Made by a program: the position numbers and the translations under genes. Positions 13,763-22,062 of a stretch of DNA of 26,528 nucleotides are shown here, one piece after another (the first letter of the stretch is position 1; each line of letters opens with the position of its first letter). Where the stretch lies: positions 1 through 26,528 of the forward strand of contig JBDROF010000097.1 in assembly GCA_043810345.1 (NCBI GenBank). The letters run 5' to 3'. The notes beneath the pieces were generated by a model. It was not told the DNA's origin. It searched no databases and saw only the letters and a list, made by a program, of their open reading frames with translations. This stretch comes from QYOJ01 sp043810345 (GTDB lineage: Bacteria; Bacteroidota; Bacteroidia; Bacteroidales; FEN-979).

Positions 13763-16063
13763 TCCTTGAAGGTACTTATCCAGCGCTACCATCTCCTTAA
13801 ACTTCACATCCCTGGCTTTGCTTCCTTCGAAGGTTCCCACGATACCGGCTGCTTCCAGCTGGTCAATGATCCTGCCGGCACGATTATAACCAAGTTTTAA
13901 CTTTCTCTGGATCAGGGATGTGGATCCATGCTGGTGCTGAACAACAAGACGGGCAGCTTCCGCAAAGAGCTCATCCCGCTCATTCGGGTCAAACTCTTTG
14001 CCGCTTCCGTTCGCTTCATCGTAATACTCGGGGAGGTGGAAGGCATCGGGATATCCGCGTTGGGAGCCAATGTACTCCGTCACTTTATCCACCTCCGGGG
14101 TATCCACGAAGGCACATTGCAGTCTGATCAGATCGCTGCCGGTAGAGAGCAGCATATCGCCCCGGCCAATCAGTTGATCGGCCCCACTGCTATCGAGAAT
14201 GGTACGGCTGTCGATCTTGGAGATCACCCGGAAGGCGATCCGGGCCGGAAAATTTGCTTTGATGGTGCCGGTGATGATATTCACCGAAGGTCGCTGGGTG
14301 GCGATGATCAGATGGATTCCGGTAGCACGGGCCAGCTGTGCCAGCCGGGTCAAAGGCATCTCGATCTCCCGTCCTGACGTCATGATCAAGTCGGCAAACT
14401 CATCGATAATCAGCACGATGTATGGCAGAAACTTATGCCCATCTTGAGGATTCAGCTTCCGTTTAAGGAACTTTTCATTGTACTCTTTGACGTTTCTTAC
14501 CTGGGCATCCCGCAACAGGTCATATCGCGCATCCATCTCAATATTCATAGAGTTAAGCGTCCGGATCACTTTTTTTGTGTCGGTGATGATTGCCTCGTCC
14601 GAGTCGGGGAGTTTGGCCAGGTAATGGCGCTCGATTTTAGAGTAGAGGGTAAGCTCAACTTTCTTTGGGTCGATGAGCACAAATTTGACCGTCGCCGGAT
14701 GCTTCTTATAAAGGAATGAAGCGATGATGGCATTCAGTCCGACCGACTTGCCCTGACCTGTTGCCCCGGCCATGAGGAGGTGAGGCATCCTGGTTAGGTC
14801 GGCAATGAAGGTTTCATTGGAGATGGTTTTTCCCAGGACAAACGGGAGTTCAAACGGGGAATTTCTAAACTTCTCAGAAGCCAGCAGCGACTTGATGGAG
14901 ACGATCTCCGGGTTCCGGTTGGGAACTTCAATCCCGATCGTACCTCTTCCGGGGATCGGCGCAATGATCCGGATACCCAAGGCAGCCAGACTCAGGGCAA
15001 TATCATCTTCCAGGTTCTTGATACGGGAGATCCGGATGCCCGCTTCCGGGACGATCTCATAAAGGGTGACCGCAGGACCTATCGTAGCTTTTATCTTCTG
15101 GATGCGGATATCATAATTGTTGAGCGTCTCCACGATCCGGTCTTTGTTAGCCTCCAGCTCATCCTTGTCGACGTTCAGCGATTCCCCTCCGTAGTCACTG
15201 AGAAGGCTCAGGGGAGGGAACTTGAAGTTTCTCAGTTCCAGTGTTGGATCGTAAAGAGAATCGATCCCATAGTGCTCTCCATCTCTACCAGGCAAATCCT
15301 GTTCACCTGCAGGTTGCTCGATCTGAAGTTCAATATCAGCATGCGGAATGGTGGGCAGAAATCCATCATCAACTGGTTCAGGTACCTGGGTCTCCTCTTT
15401 TTTCGTAGGCTCATTCACTTCAGCCTGTTTATCTTCCAGGATGCTTTCTGAAGGGGAGGAAACTATCCATCTGAAGGGAATGTTGAACATCAGAATCGCA
15501 AAACTAAGGCCTGTGAAAACCAGGATTAAGATCAAACCGGAGATGCCGAGGTATTCCATCAACCTGAGGTTCATCTGGTAACCGTAACTACCTCCCAGGA
15601 TATCATTCGCAGGAGATATCAGCCCGAAAAAAACGGGTAACCAGAGGATGCCGAAAAACGAGTATTTGACGGTCCTGGAGAGTGGGATCAGGGTATAATG
15701 AAAAAAGAGCTTTATTCCTGATACAACCAGAACCAGAACGATAAAAAAAGCGGATACCCCGAACCATTTGGTGATAAAAAGGTAAGAGGTAAGCGCACCC
15801 GTCTTTCCCATCCAGTTCTCCACTTGGATAGTTTTGTCAAAAAAATACCGAAAGGAGAAGTGGTTAAATACGGTATCAGCGAAGTTGTAATCGACCTTCC
15901 ACGACTGTAACCAGGAGAGAAATGAGAAAAGAAGGAAGAGTCCGAAAAGCAGGAGAAACAGGCCCAGGACCCTGAGCTTTTGATCCCTTTTTGCAAGTTC
16001 CTCTTTCGTCAGATCCTCGTTCGTATTTTCAGGTTTCCTCTTTGGTTTCGCCTTCTTTGCCAT
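13745..16063 (-). CDS. ftsK: DNA translocase FtsK/SpoIIIE
   Basis: The 772-residue protein has a basic N-terminus and about four membrane helices in the first 200 residues. An acidic linker follows (about 205-300), then the motor. The Walker A motif GATGQGKS is near residues 433-440, the Walker B segment is YIVLIIDEFADLIM, and GTIKANFPARIAFRV and DSRTILD follow. The C-terminal winged-helix gamma domain (STSLIQRKLKLGYNRAGRIIDQLE) recognises polarity motifs on the chromosome. It pumps DNA at the division septum and supports dimer resolution. The length is typical for the phylum. Its C-terminus is encoded by a tandem repeat. The ATG at 16063 lies 9 bases after the DUF4412-like gene. Confidence 0.96.
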   Translation of the reverse strand: MAKKAKPKRKPENTNEDLTKEELAKRDQKLRVLGLFLLLFGLFLLFSFLSWLQSWKVDYNFADTVFNHFSFRYFFDKTIQVENWMGKTGALTSYLFITKWFGVSAFFIVLVLVVSGIKLFFHYTLIPLSRTVKYSFFGILWLPVFFGLISPANDILGGSYGYQMNLRLMEYLGISGLILILVFTGLSFAILMFNIPFRWIVSSPSESILEDKQAEVNEPTKKEETQVPEPVDDGFLPTIPHADIELQIEQPAGEQDLPGRDGEHYGIDSLYDPTLELRNFKFPPLSLLSDYGGESLNVDKDELEANKDRIVETLNNYDIRIQKIKATIGPAVTLYEIVPEAGIRISRIKNLEDDIALSLAALGIRIIAPIPGRGTIGIEVPNRNPEIVSIKSLLASEKFRNSPFELPFVLGKTISNETFIADLTRMPHLLMAGATGQGKSVGLNAIIASFLYKKHPATVKFVLIDPKKVELTLYSKIERHYLAKLPDSDEAIITDTKKVIRTLNSMNIEMDARYDLLRDAQVRNVKEYNEKFLKRKLNPQDGHKFLPYIVLIIDEFADLIMTSGREIEMPLTRLAQLARATGIHLIIATQRPSVNIITGTIKANFPARIAFRVISKIDSRTILDSSGADQLIGRGDMLLSTGSDLIRLQCAFVDTPEVDKVTEYIGSQRGYPDAFHLPEYYDEANGSGKEFDPNERDELFAEAARLVVQHQHGSTSLIQRKLKLGYNRAGRIIDQLEAAGIVGTFEGSKARDVKFKEMVALDKYLQGMKNEE

Positions 16064-16072
16064 GGAGATTCA

Positions 16073-16756
16073 TTACATTCCACCACCCATTTTTGATTGC
16101 AGTTCCTCTTTTGTAGTGATGGTATAATCAGAAGGAATATCAAATTCCTTATTGGAGATATTCATCTTTTCAACGGAAATGGCTGTGAATACCATGGTAA
16201 ATTGAGAGGTGACCATGGAGAATTCCAGCAACACGCCATTGATATCCTTATAAAGCGGATTGTCGAAATTGGGGTTCTGGGCTCCGAAATCTTCACTGAA
16301 CCAAACCTCATAATTGGATTTGGATCCTCTTTCATCCACCGTAACAACCGCTTTCTTACAGGTATAACCCGCGATGGTTTTGGTTTCGCCGGTAATCTGA
16401 ACCTCAGGAACAGGCTTATCTTTCATCTCTTCCATGATCTCTTCAGTAGTTTCATGGATGGCATATTTCTGTCCCATCATATTGATCAGGCCAACTCTGT
16501 TTTTGTCCGTATAATTGGTGATCTCGATCTGAGCGCCCATTGGGGTCTGGATCTCCGATTTGGCTTTATCTCCTTTGATGGTAATGGTCATCACCTTAGG
16601 GAACATGGCCAGCTGGCTTTCAGAGAACTTAGAACTGGGGTAAGTGATCTTGTAGGTTACAACGCCCTGGAATGATTTTTGACCGGCCCAAGCCGAAACC
16701 ACCATCGTCATCAGGATCGTTACAATGGTCATACGGAGATATTTTCTTTGTTGCAT
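16073..16756 (-). CDS. Secreted DUF4412-like protein
   Basis: This 227-residue protein has a signal peptide (MTIVTILMTMVVSAWAG) and a beta-rich body. Repeated features such as FQGVVTYKITYP, TITIKGDKAKSE, NYTDKNRVGLINMMGQKYAI and GETKTIAGYTCKKAVV match the DUF4412/GLPGLI-like pattern common in Bacteroidetes. These proteins are periplasmic or outer-membrane-linked and have no defined activity. The C-terminus is methionine- and glycine-rich (KMGGGM). It lies between lepB and ftsK. A possible own promoter (TACATTTG, 16791-16798) lies in the gap after lepB. Confidence 0.75.
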   Translation of the reverse strand: MQQRKYLRMTIVTILMTMVVSAWAGQKSFQGVVTYKITYPSSKFSESQLAMFPKVMTITIKGDKAKSEIQTPMGAQIEITNYTDKNRVGLINMMGQKYAIHETTEEIMEEMKDKPVPEVQITGETKTIAGYTCKKAVVTVDERGSKSNYEVWFSEDFGAQNPNFDNPLYKDINGVLLEFSMVTSQFTMVFTAISVEKMNISNKEFDIPSDYTITTKEELQSKMGGGM

Positions 16757-16790
16757 AGCAGGATAGATTTAAGGGTTACTTGGTATGGTG

Positions 16791-16798
16791 CAAATGTA
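16791..16798 (-). promoter_or_regulatory. Candidate -7 box for the DUF4412-like gene
   Basis: The minus strand reads TACATTTG, a full match to TAnnTTTG, directly after the lepB stop and 34 bases before the ATG at 16756. No -33 element is clear, because that position lies in lepB coding sequence. Confidence 0.35.
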
Positions 16799-16799
16799 G

Positions 16800-18314
16800 T
16801 TATTTTACGAATCTCATGAGTTTGTTCCAGCGGATTTTCCCGTCGAACAAACTCTTCTTGTCATCGAGGGAAAACCAGACAAAAACAGCTTCTCCAACGA
16901 TGTGATCTTCGGGAACGAATCCCCAGTAACGTGAATCGGCTGAATTATGACGGTTGTCACCCATCATCCAGTAATAGTCCATGCCGAATGTGTAACTGGT
17001 GGTCTCCTGGCCGTTGATGTAAATCTTCCTGTCACGAATCGCCAGGTCGTTGTTTTCAAATACATCAATGATGCGTCGGTAAATGGGGAGATTTTCCAGG
17101 GTGAGCGGAACCGTCACACCTTTTTTCGGTACCACGATAGGGCCGAAGTTGTCGACATTCCAGCGGAAAGCGGAATCGTGAGGAAAGATATTGTGATCCC
17201 AGTACCCGGCTGGTATGGACATAGGTTCGATCAACTTTACATTGCTGTAAGTTTTCAGTTTCTCTGCTGCCTGTTCGGTCAGGGTCATCTCATAGTTCCC
17301 CTGGTTGTCGGTTGCCACCTGTTCCGTGATGCCGAGTCTCTCCAGGTTCCGTGTATTGATGGAGGAACCGTCGGTACTGACCCGGTAGTTAAACTGTTTC
17401 TTTCCCGGATTCTGCTCCTCTTCTCCATTGATGGTTACCACCCGGTCAATGATCTGGATGGTGTCGCCCGGTATCCCAATACATCGTTTGATGAAGTTTT
17501 CCCGCTTATCGACCGGCCTGACTATGATATCGCCAAAATTCTGTCTGTTCTTCCACACGTTATCGCGCCCGAACTGCCTGACCAGCTGATAGTAGCTCAC
17601 ATTGCTCTGGAATTTGGCTGAAAGGGTATCTCCATCGGGGTAATTGAAGACAATCACATCCATGTTATCGATCTTCGACCATCCCGGGAAGCGACGGTAG
17701 GGAAGTTCAATCCATTCAAGGTAGGATCTGGTGTCTTCCGTAAGAGGCATCGTATGGTGAACGAAAGGGAATGATAGTGGGGTATTGGGAACCCGGGCCC
17801 CGATGTTGATCTTGCTAACGAAAAGATAGTCGCCGATCAACAGGCTCTTTTCCATGGAAGATGTAGGGATGGTATAGGCTTCCACGAGGAAAATCCGGAT
17901 GATGCTTGCCGCGATGACGGCAAAAATAATGGCATCCACCCATTCACGTATAAAACTCTTTTTGGGAGGAGTAGCTTCTGCAGGATCGGTGTAGTGCTCT
18001 TTAGGAGAGAAGCCGAGGTAGGGGAGGTAGGCAAAAGGGAAGAGAACAGCGAGTGCCTGGGCCCTAAGCCCATATTTACCGAAACATTTGGCGATCTCTA
18101 CGATCATGAGGAGCACGACAAAGACATTGATGAAAGGAATCAGCAGGAAAATGTACCACCAAAGTGGTTTCTTGATGATTCTCAGCCAGATATAAAAGTT
18201 ATAGAAGGGGATCAGGATGATCCATCCCTTCTGTCCCGCTTTCTCGAAGATGGCCCATAGACCAACCATAGAGAGGATGAAAAAAAGGATGGTCAGGATC
18301 AGATAGATGTTCAT
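16800..18314 (-). CDS. lepB: Signal peptidase I with N-terminal membrane extension
   Basis: The 504-residue protein is much longer than typical LepB. Residues 1-100 form a hydrophobic domain of about three or four helices (WAIFEKAGQKGWIILIPFYN is typical of the DUF5684-like module). The S26 peptidase follows, with a membrane anchor at about 125-143 and the catalytic serine S153 in IPTSSMEKSLL. The catalytic lysine is in NFIKRCIGIPGD, and a C-terminal box reads MMGDNRHNSADSRYWGFVP. A long insert separates the serine and lysine boxes from the last box. It removes signal peptides from exported proteins at the inner membrane. It follows dapB in the par-dapB-lepB array seen in this phylum. Confidence 0.95.
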   Translation of the reverse strand: MNIYLILTILFFILSMVGLWAIFEKAGQKGWIILIPFYNFYIWLRIIKKPLWWYIFLLIPFINVFVVLLMIVEIAKCFGKYGLRAQALAVLFPFAYLPYLGFSPKEHYTDPAEATPPKKSFIREWVDAIIFAVIAASIIRIFLVEAYTIPTSSMEKSLLIGDYLFVSKINIGARVPNTPLSFPFVHHTMPLTEDTRSYLEWIELPYRRFPGWSKIDNMDVIVFNYPDGDTLSAKFQSNVSYYQLVRQFGRDNVWKNRQNFGDIIVRPVDKRENFIKRCIGIPGDTIQIIDRVVTINGEEEQNPGKKQFNYRVSTDGSSINTRNLERLGITEQVATDNQGNYEMTLTEQAAEKLKTYSNVKLIEPMSIPAGYWDHNIFPHDSAFRWNVDNFGPIVVPKKGVTVPLTLENLPIYRRIIDVFENNDLAIRDRKIYINGQETTSYTFGMDYYWMMGDNRHNSADSRYWGFVPEDHIVGEAVFVWFSLDDKKSLFDGKIRWNKLMRFVK

Positions 18315-18358
18315 TTTATTGGAATTGGTTGAGGTTCAAACGATGGTTTACGGATCTT

Positions 18359-18379
18359 ATTTCGTATTTCGTAATTCGG
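18359..18379. repeat. 7-bp tandem repeat, 3 copies, in the dapB-lepB gap
   Basis: ATTTCGT, ATTTCGT and AATTCGG run in tandem between dapB and lepB, 45 bases from the lepB start. The period is 7 bases, as in the neighbouring array, but the unit differs. Confidence 0.6.
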
Positions 18380-18387
18380 GTCGGTTG

Positions 18388-19128
18388 TTATCGGGGGTCG
18401 GTTGTCGGTTGTCGGTTGTCCAGCAGGTCTTTCATTTCAAAGAAACCTGTTTTACCAACTACCCATTCTGCTGCCAGGATGGCTCCAAGGGCGAATCCCC
18501 GTCGGCTTTTAGCCGTATGGATAATCTCGATTTGGTCTTCCTGGGATTCATACACAACTTTATGAGAGCCGGTGACCTCTTCGACACGATGAGAACGGAT
18601 TCCCAGGTCACCCGGGTTCCCGGTTGACTCTCTCACCCACTTCTCTTTTCGTCCGTGATGGTGGATGATGTCATTAGCCAGTATGATAGCAGTGCCACTT
18701 GGAACATCTAGTTTGTGTATGTGATGGGTCTCCTCCAGTGAAATCTCGTAATCAGGCCGGTTTGACATCAGGGATGCCAGCCTGCGGTTCAGTTCAAAAA
18801 AGATATTGACTCCGATGCTGAAATTAGGAGCCCAGAAGAGGGTTTGTTTTCTGGCTATGCATTCGCTCCGGATCTCATCAATCTGTTCATGCCATCCTGT
18901 AGTTCCTACCACTACCGGAACTCCAGCTTCGAAGCAGAAGTGAATGTTGGCCACCACACTCTCCGGAGTGGAGAAGTCGATTGCCACTTCAGCTCGGGTT
19001 AAGTCAGGAAATCCTGTTTCCCACTCTTCCGGCTGATCGATTACCAGGACAATCTCATGACCCTTCTCTTCGGCTAGCTTTTCAAGCTCCTTTCCCATTT
19101 TTCCATATCCAAGCAGTGCATATTTCAT
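18388..19128 (-). CDS. dapB: 4-hydroxy-tetrahydrodipicolinate reductase (DapB)
   Basis: This enzyme has about 246 residues from the ATG at 19128. A longer frame from a TTG at 19158 was rejected because the product should begin MKYALLGYGKMG, which contains the NAD(P)-binding glycine motif. Other family features are VVVGTTGWHEQ, the substrate-site region THHIHKLDVPSGTAIILAN, and the C-terminal FALGAILAAEWVVGKTGFFEM. It reduces the product of DapA in lysine and diaminopimelate synthesis, which feeds peptidoglycan. The last residues (NRQPTTDPR) are encoded by a 7-bp tandem repeat, so the C-terminus is an extension specific to this strain or lineage. Confidence 0.95.
   Translation of the reverse strand: MKYALLGYGKMGKELEKLAEEKGHEIVLVIDQPEEWETGFPDLTRAEVAIDFSTPESVVANIHFCFEAGVPVVVGTTGWHEQIDEIRSECIARKQTLFWAPNFSIGVNIFFELNRRLASLMSNRPDYEISLEETHHIHKLDVPSGTAIILANDIIHHHGRKEKWVRESTGNPGDLGIRSHRVEEVTGSHKVVYESQEDQIEIIHTAKSRRGFALGAILAAEWVVGKTGFFEMKDLLDNRQPTTDPR
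18398..18420. repeat. 7-bp tandem repeat, 3 copies, at the dapB 3' end
   Basis: TCGGTTG occurs three times in tandem plus TC, with one more separate copy at 18381-18387. The array codes for the last residues of DapB on the minus strand and ends close to its stop at 18388. Confidence 0.85.
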
Positions 19129-19142
19129 GGGATTCGTTCTTG

Positions 19143-19763
19143 TTAAAAATGAAGGCAAAGTCTAATCCCTGGCTGAACCTGTAAGGATTGAGCTGGAAGA
19201 AGCAGGTCGGGAGTGATGCGGAGCGACAGATTTTGGTTGACGTTATAGGTATAGAGATGTGCATCCACCGCGGCATCGATGATGTTCAACACATACCACA
19301 ATGCGGTGATCAGGACACTGATCTCCAGGTTTCGTTGGTAATATTCCGTAGCGCTCAGCAACTCGCTCTCATTGTATTTATTTACCAGGAAAGCGTAGTT
19401 ACCGTTATAATTTCCGTTTACCCTTTCAATATATGCCGACCGGTAAATCAGGTAACTTTCGGTGTTGGTATAGATGAAGTAAGTCATCACCCCAAACCCT
19501 GCGTAGATGATGGGAAGCTTCCAGTATTTGTGGTTGTAGATTTGTCCGAGTCCAGGTAAAATGGCGGAATAGATGGTTGCTTTGTGAGGACTGTGCTTCT
19601 TCATCAGTACCGAATCAGCTATCCGAACAGTGTCAGTAACAGTTTGAGCTGCAGCAGATTGGATTAACCGTATTCCGAAGAACATGGATAAAACAAGGAG
19701 GATCTGCAGTGATGAACGGAGCACGGGGGATTGCCTATGTGATTTATGGTTCAAGCCGGGCAA
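19143..19763 (-). CDS. DUF5683-type membrane protein
   Basis: This protein of up to 206 residues has an N-terminal signal or anchor segment (LQILLVLSMFFGIRLIQSAAAQ) and the DUF5683 core. That core comprises KATIYSAILPGLGQIYNHKYWKLP (in part), a membrane helix (IIYAGFGVMTYFIY), a polar loop with YNGNYAFLVNKYNESEL, and a second helix before NIIDAAVDAHLYTYNV. It sits between parB and dapB, its usual place in Bacteroidetes. The function is unknown. The start is uncertain: the frame is open to a TTG at 19763 (20-bp overlap with parB), and a GTG at 19724 would avoid the overlap and still include the signal segment. Confidence 0.8.
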   Translation of the reverse strand: MPGLNHKSHRQSPVLRSSLQILLVLSMFFGIRLIQSAAAQTVTDTVRIADSVLMKKHSPHKATIYSAILPGLGQIYNHKYWKLPIIYAGFGVMTYFIYTNTESYLIYRSAYIERVNGNYNGNYAFLVNKYNESELLSATEYYQRNLEISVLITALWYVLNIIDAAVDAHLYTYNVNQNLSLRITPDLLLPAQSLQVQPGIRLCLHF

Positions 19764-20631
19764 AGATCTGTTTTAACTCCTCTTCTGAACGAAACGGGAT
19801 GGTAATGGTGCCGGCTCCATTTCTGTTCACCTGGAGTTTTACCAGGGTATTGAGCCGGGTGTTCAAACGCTCCCGGAGCACCGAAAATTCCGGGGGGAGC
19901 TCCGTTGTTGTCTTGCTGGAGGGCGAAGACGGTTGGGTGTGAGCCGATCGGACTAACGATTCTACCTCCCTGACTGAAAGGTCTTTAGCCAGAATTTGGT
20001 TGAAGATGCGGATCTGAGCAGAAGTGTTTTCAAGGGTAATAAGCGCCCGCGCGTGCCCCATGGTGATCTTTTTTTCCCGGATAGCGATCTGGATCTCAGC
20101 AGGGAGTTTGAGGAGGCGCACGTAGTTAGAGATGGTGGATCTGTCTTTGCCCACCCGCTGGCTAAGCTCTTCCTGTTTGATCTGGCACTCTTCCATCAGG
20201 CGCTGGAAACTGATTCCCACCTCAATCGGATTGAGGTCTTCCCGCTGGATGTTCTCCACCAGTGCCATCTCAAGCATCTGTTCGTCGTTGGCCACCCGGA
20301 TGTAAGCGGGAACCTCAGTAAGACCGGCTACCCGTGCGGCTTTTATCCTTCTCTCCCCAGCGATCATCTGGAACCGGTCGTTGCCCAGCTTCCGAAGGGT
20401 GACCGGCTGGATGATCCCCTGGTGCTGGATCGACATGGCCAGGTCGGCCAGTTCAGCCCTGTCAAAATCGGTGCGGGGTTGATACGGATTGGCCTCGATG
20501 TCTTCAACCGGGATCATGGCAACCGACCCGATAAGTTGATTAACCTGCACCTCCCTGGGGGCCTCCTCCAGTTCGCTTCCTTCAAGAAGTGCACTTAGAC
20601 CCCTTCCCAGTGCTTTTTTCTTTCCTGACAT
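19744..20631 (-). CDS. parB: Chromosome partitioning protein ParB
   Basis: The 295-residue protein begins KKKALGRGLSALLEG, the conserved ParB N-terminus. The CTPase/ParB domain follows, with IEANPYQPRTDFD and the MIAGERRIKAARVAG arginine box. A helix-turn-helix region (SQRVGKDRSTISNYVRLLKLP, in part) and MGHARALITLE come next, and a C-terminal dimerisation segment closes it. It binds parS sites, slides as a CTP-dependent clamp and works with ParA, encoded one base upstream. The start at 20631 is fixed by family alignment. No parS-like site (core CACGTG with flanking TTTC/GAAA) was noticed by eye in this window. Confidence 0.96.
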   Translation of the reverse strand: MSGKKKALGRGLSALLEGSELEEAPREVQVNQLIGSVAMIPVEDIEANPYQPRTDFDRAELADLAMSIQHQGIIQPVTLRKLGNDRFQMIAGERRIKAARVAGLTEVPAYIRVANDEQMLEMALVENIQREDLNPIEVGISFQRLMEECQIKQEELSQRVGKDRSTISNYVRLLKLPAEIQIAIREKKITMGHARALITLENTSAQIRIFNQILAKDLSVREVESLVRSAHTQPSSPSSKTTTELPPEFSVLRERLNTRLNTLVKLQVNRNGAGTITIPFRSEEELKQIFARLEP

Positions 20632-20632
20632 A

Positions 20633-21436
20633 TCAGACCTCTAATTGTTTTTCTGAGTTGGATATCCGGGTAAGTTCATTTTTCTGCAGGATCTCGCGGG
20701 CTAGGTTAAGGTAGTTGGCAGCGCCAATGCTGTTGATGTCATATGTCATAATCGTGTCACCAAAACTGGGAGCCTCACTCAGCTTGATATTCCGGTTGAT
20801 CACGGTCTCAAAAACCAGTTGATTAAAATGTGTCTGCACCTCTTCCGCTACCTGCCTGGAGAGGTTCAGACGACTGTCGAACATGGTCAGCAGGATGCCT
20901 TCTATATTCAGTGCCGGGTTAAGTCTGGCCTGCACGATCTTAATGGTATTAAGCAGTTTCCCCAATCCTTCCAGGGCAAAATACTCACACTGGACCGGGA
21001 CGATCACCGAATCAGCAGCAGAAAGAGCATTCACCGTAATCAGACCGAGCGATGGCGAACAGTCGATCAGGATGAAAGTGTAATCCTCTTTGATTTTGGC
21101 TATCACCTTTCGCATCATCTTCTCCCGGTTAGGCATATTGATCATTTCGATCTCAGCTCCAACCAGGTCGATGTGGGCAGGAAGCAGATCCAGGAATGGA
21201 GTGGAGGTATTGAGGATAATATTTCGCGGATCCACATCATCCATGATGCATTCGTAAATGCTGGTTTTGATGTTCCGTGGATCGAAACCCACTCCGGAAG
21301 TGGCATTCGCCTGCGGATCGGCATCGATGATCAGGGTTTTATGCTCCAGTACAGCCAGCCCGGCAGCCAGGTTAATGGCTGAAGTGGTCTTACCCACACC
21401 TCCTTTTTGATTTGCAATGACAATGACTTTTCCCAT
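20633..21436 (-). CDS. parA: Chromosome partitioning ATPase ParA (Soj)
   Basis: The 267-residue protein begins MGKVIVIANQKGGVGKTTS, with the deviant Walker A motif of the ParA/MinD family. DADPQANATSG, FILIDCSPSLGLITVNAL and the VPVQCEYFALEGL segment follow, all standard for chromosomal ParA. It drives segregation of ParB-parS complexes by ATP-dependent DNA binding. The short N-terminus, without a helix-turn-helix extension, marks it as the chromosomal type. A good promoter lies immediately upstream, with the -7 box only 5 bases before the ATG, so the transcript may be leaderless. Confidence 0.97.
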   Translation of the reverse strand: MGKVIVIANQKGGVGKTTSAINLAAGLAVLEHKTLIIDADPQANATSGVGFDPRNIKTSIYECIMDDVDPRNIILNTSTPFLDLLPAHIDLVGAEIEMINMPNREKMMRKVIAKIKEDYTFILIDCSPSLGLITVNALSAADSVIVPVQCEYFALEGLGKLLNTIKIVQARLNPALNIEGILLTMFDSRLNLSRQVAEEVQTHFNQLVFETVINRNIKLSEAPSFGDTIMTYDINSIGAANYLNLAREILQKNELTRISNSEKQLEV

Positions 21437-21441
21437 GGGTG

Positions 21442-21474
21442 CAAAAATACATTTTAATGATGAGACCCCTCAAA
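21442..21474 (-). promoter_or_regulatory. Promoter of the parAB array
   Basis: On the minus strand TTTG (21471-21474) is followed after 21 bases by TATTTTTG (21442-21449), a full match to the Bacteroidetes TTTG / TAnnTTTG pattern with near-consensus spacing. The -7 box ends 5 bases before the parA ATG. Confidence 0.55.
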
Positions 21475-21502
21475 GATGTTGATAAGTTTTCGGGAAGCAA
21501 CA

Positions 21503-21525
21503 CAAGCTGCCCATGGGACAGCTTG
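21503..21525 (-). terminator. Hairpin after the DUF3276 gene, weak terminator candidate
   Basis: CAAGCTG and CAGCTTG form a 7-bp stem. Three further C:G pairs around AT extend it, with one bulged base. It begins 24 bases after the DUF3276 stop on the minus strand. No T-run follows on that strand, so intrinsic termination is uncertain. Confidence 0.35.
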
Positions 21526-21548
21526 CAAATCTGTTATCTGTGCCGGAA

Positions 21549-21932
21549 TTACTTGTCGTCGGTATCTGAAGTCAGGTCTTCGAAACTGATATCCGTGTGT
21601 TTGTTCTTCCCTTCACTCTCTTTTGGAACCTCTTCCCTTGGCCTTTCTTCGCGTGGCTCCGGCATGGATTGTTCGCTTTTGATGTAGTCGATGACCTCAG
21701 TCAGACCTTCTGTAAATTTATTGAAATCTTCTTTATAGAGAAATAGCTTGTGCTTTTCGTAAAAGAATTTTCCCTGGTCGTTGTTGAACCGTCTCTTGCT
21801 TTCTGTAATGGTAAGGTAATACTCCTCTGAGATCGTTGCTTTCACATCAAAAAAGTAGGTCCGCTTTCCTGCTCTGACAGCTTTCGAAAAGATTTCGCCC
21901 CTATCCCTGTCTTTCTTTTCGTTTTCTTCCAT
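21549..21932 (-). CDS. PUR-family DNA/RNA-binding protein (DUF3276)
   Basis: This 127-residue protein runs from the ATG at 21932. An upstream in-frame TTG at 22022 was rejected because its extra residues are not family-like and would include the promoter box. The core is the PUR-type fold: GEIFSKAVRAGKRTYFFDVK, EYYLTITESKRRF and FYEKHKLFLYKEDFNKF. PUR proteins bind single-stranded or structured nucleic acids (for example BpuR in Borrelia). The tail after about residue 90 is acidic and proline-rich and probably disordered. It is divergent from nusB, with a -7 box for each gene in the shared gap. Confidence 0.9.
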   Translation of the reverse strand: MEENEKKDRDRGEIFSKAVRAGKRTYFFDVKATISEEYYLTITESKRRFNNDQGKFFYEKHKLFLYKEDFNKFTEGLTEVIDYIKSEQSMPEPREERPREEVPKESEGKNKHTDISFEDLTSDTDDK

Positions 21933-21956
21933 TTTTGCACAATTATGGTTAGAACG

Positions 21957-21964
21957 CAAAAATA
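21957..21964 (-). promoter_or_regulatory. Candidate -7 box for the DUF3276 gene
   Basis: The minus strand reads TATTTTTG, a full match to TAnnTTTG, 24 bases before the ATG at 21932. A TTTG lies about 16 bases further upstream, shorter than the usual 19. Confidence 0.45.
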
Positions 21965-22006
21965 AAAATATTCTTTGAAACAAAAAGTTTATTTCAATGA
22001 ATTGCG

Positions 22007-22014
22007 TAACTTTG
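22007..22014 (+). promoter_or_regulatory. Candidate -7 box for nusB
   Basis: TAACTTTG fully matches TAnnTTTG and lies 48 bases before the nusB ATG. With the box at 21957-21964 it makes a compact divergent promoter pair. Confidence 0.45.
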
Positions 22015-22062
22015 CAAACCAATTTGCAACCGCCTCAACATGTTCTTTTTCATAGCTGATTT

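Noticed and set aside
16947..17621. Plus-strand open frame of about 220 codons opposite lepB
   Set aside because: The catalytic motifs on the minus strand establish lepB. The antisense product has no membrane, signal or domain pattern.
19996..20598. Plus-strand open frame of 200 codons opposite parB
   Set aside because: parB is certain from its motifs. The antisense frame has no start signal and no family resemblance.
19744..21436. parS site near parAB
   Set aside because: I looked for a TGTTTCACGTGAAACA-like sequence in and around the genes and did not see one. A motif search of the whole genome would settle where the sites are.
21933..22022. N-terminal extension of the DUF3276 protein from a TTG at 22022
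   Set aside because: The extension would span the -7 promoter box at 21957-21964 and is not part of the family core. The ATG at 21932 is preferred.
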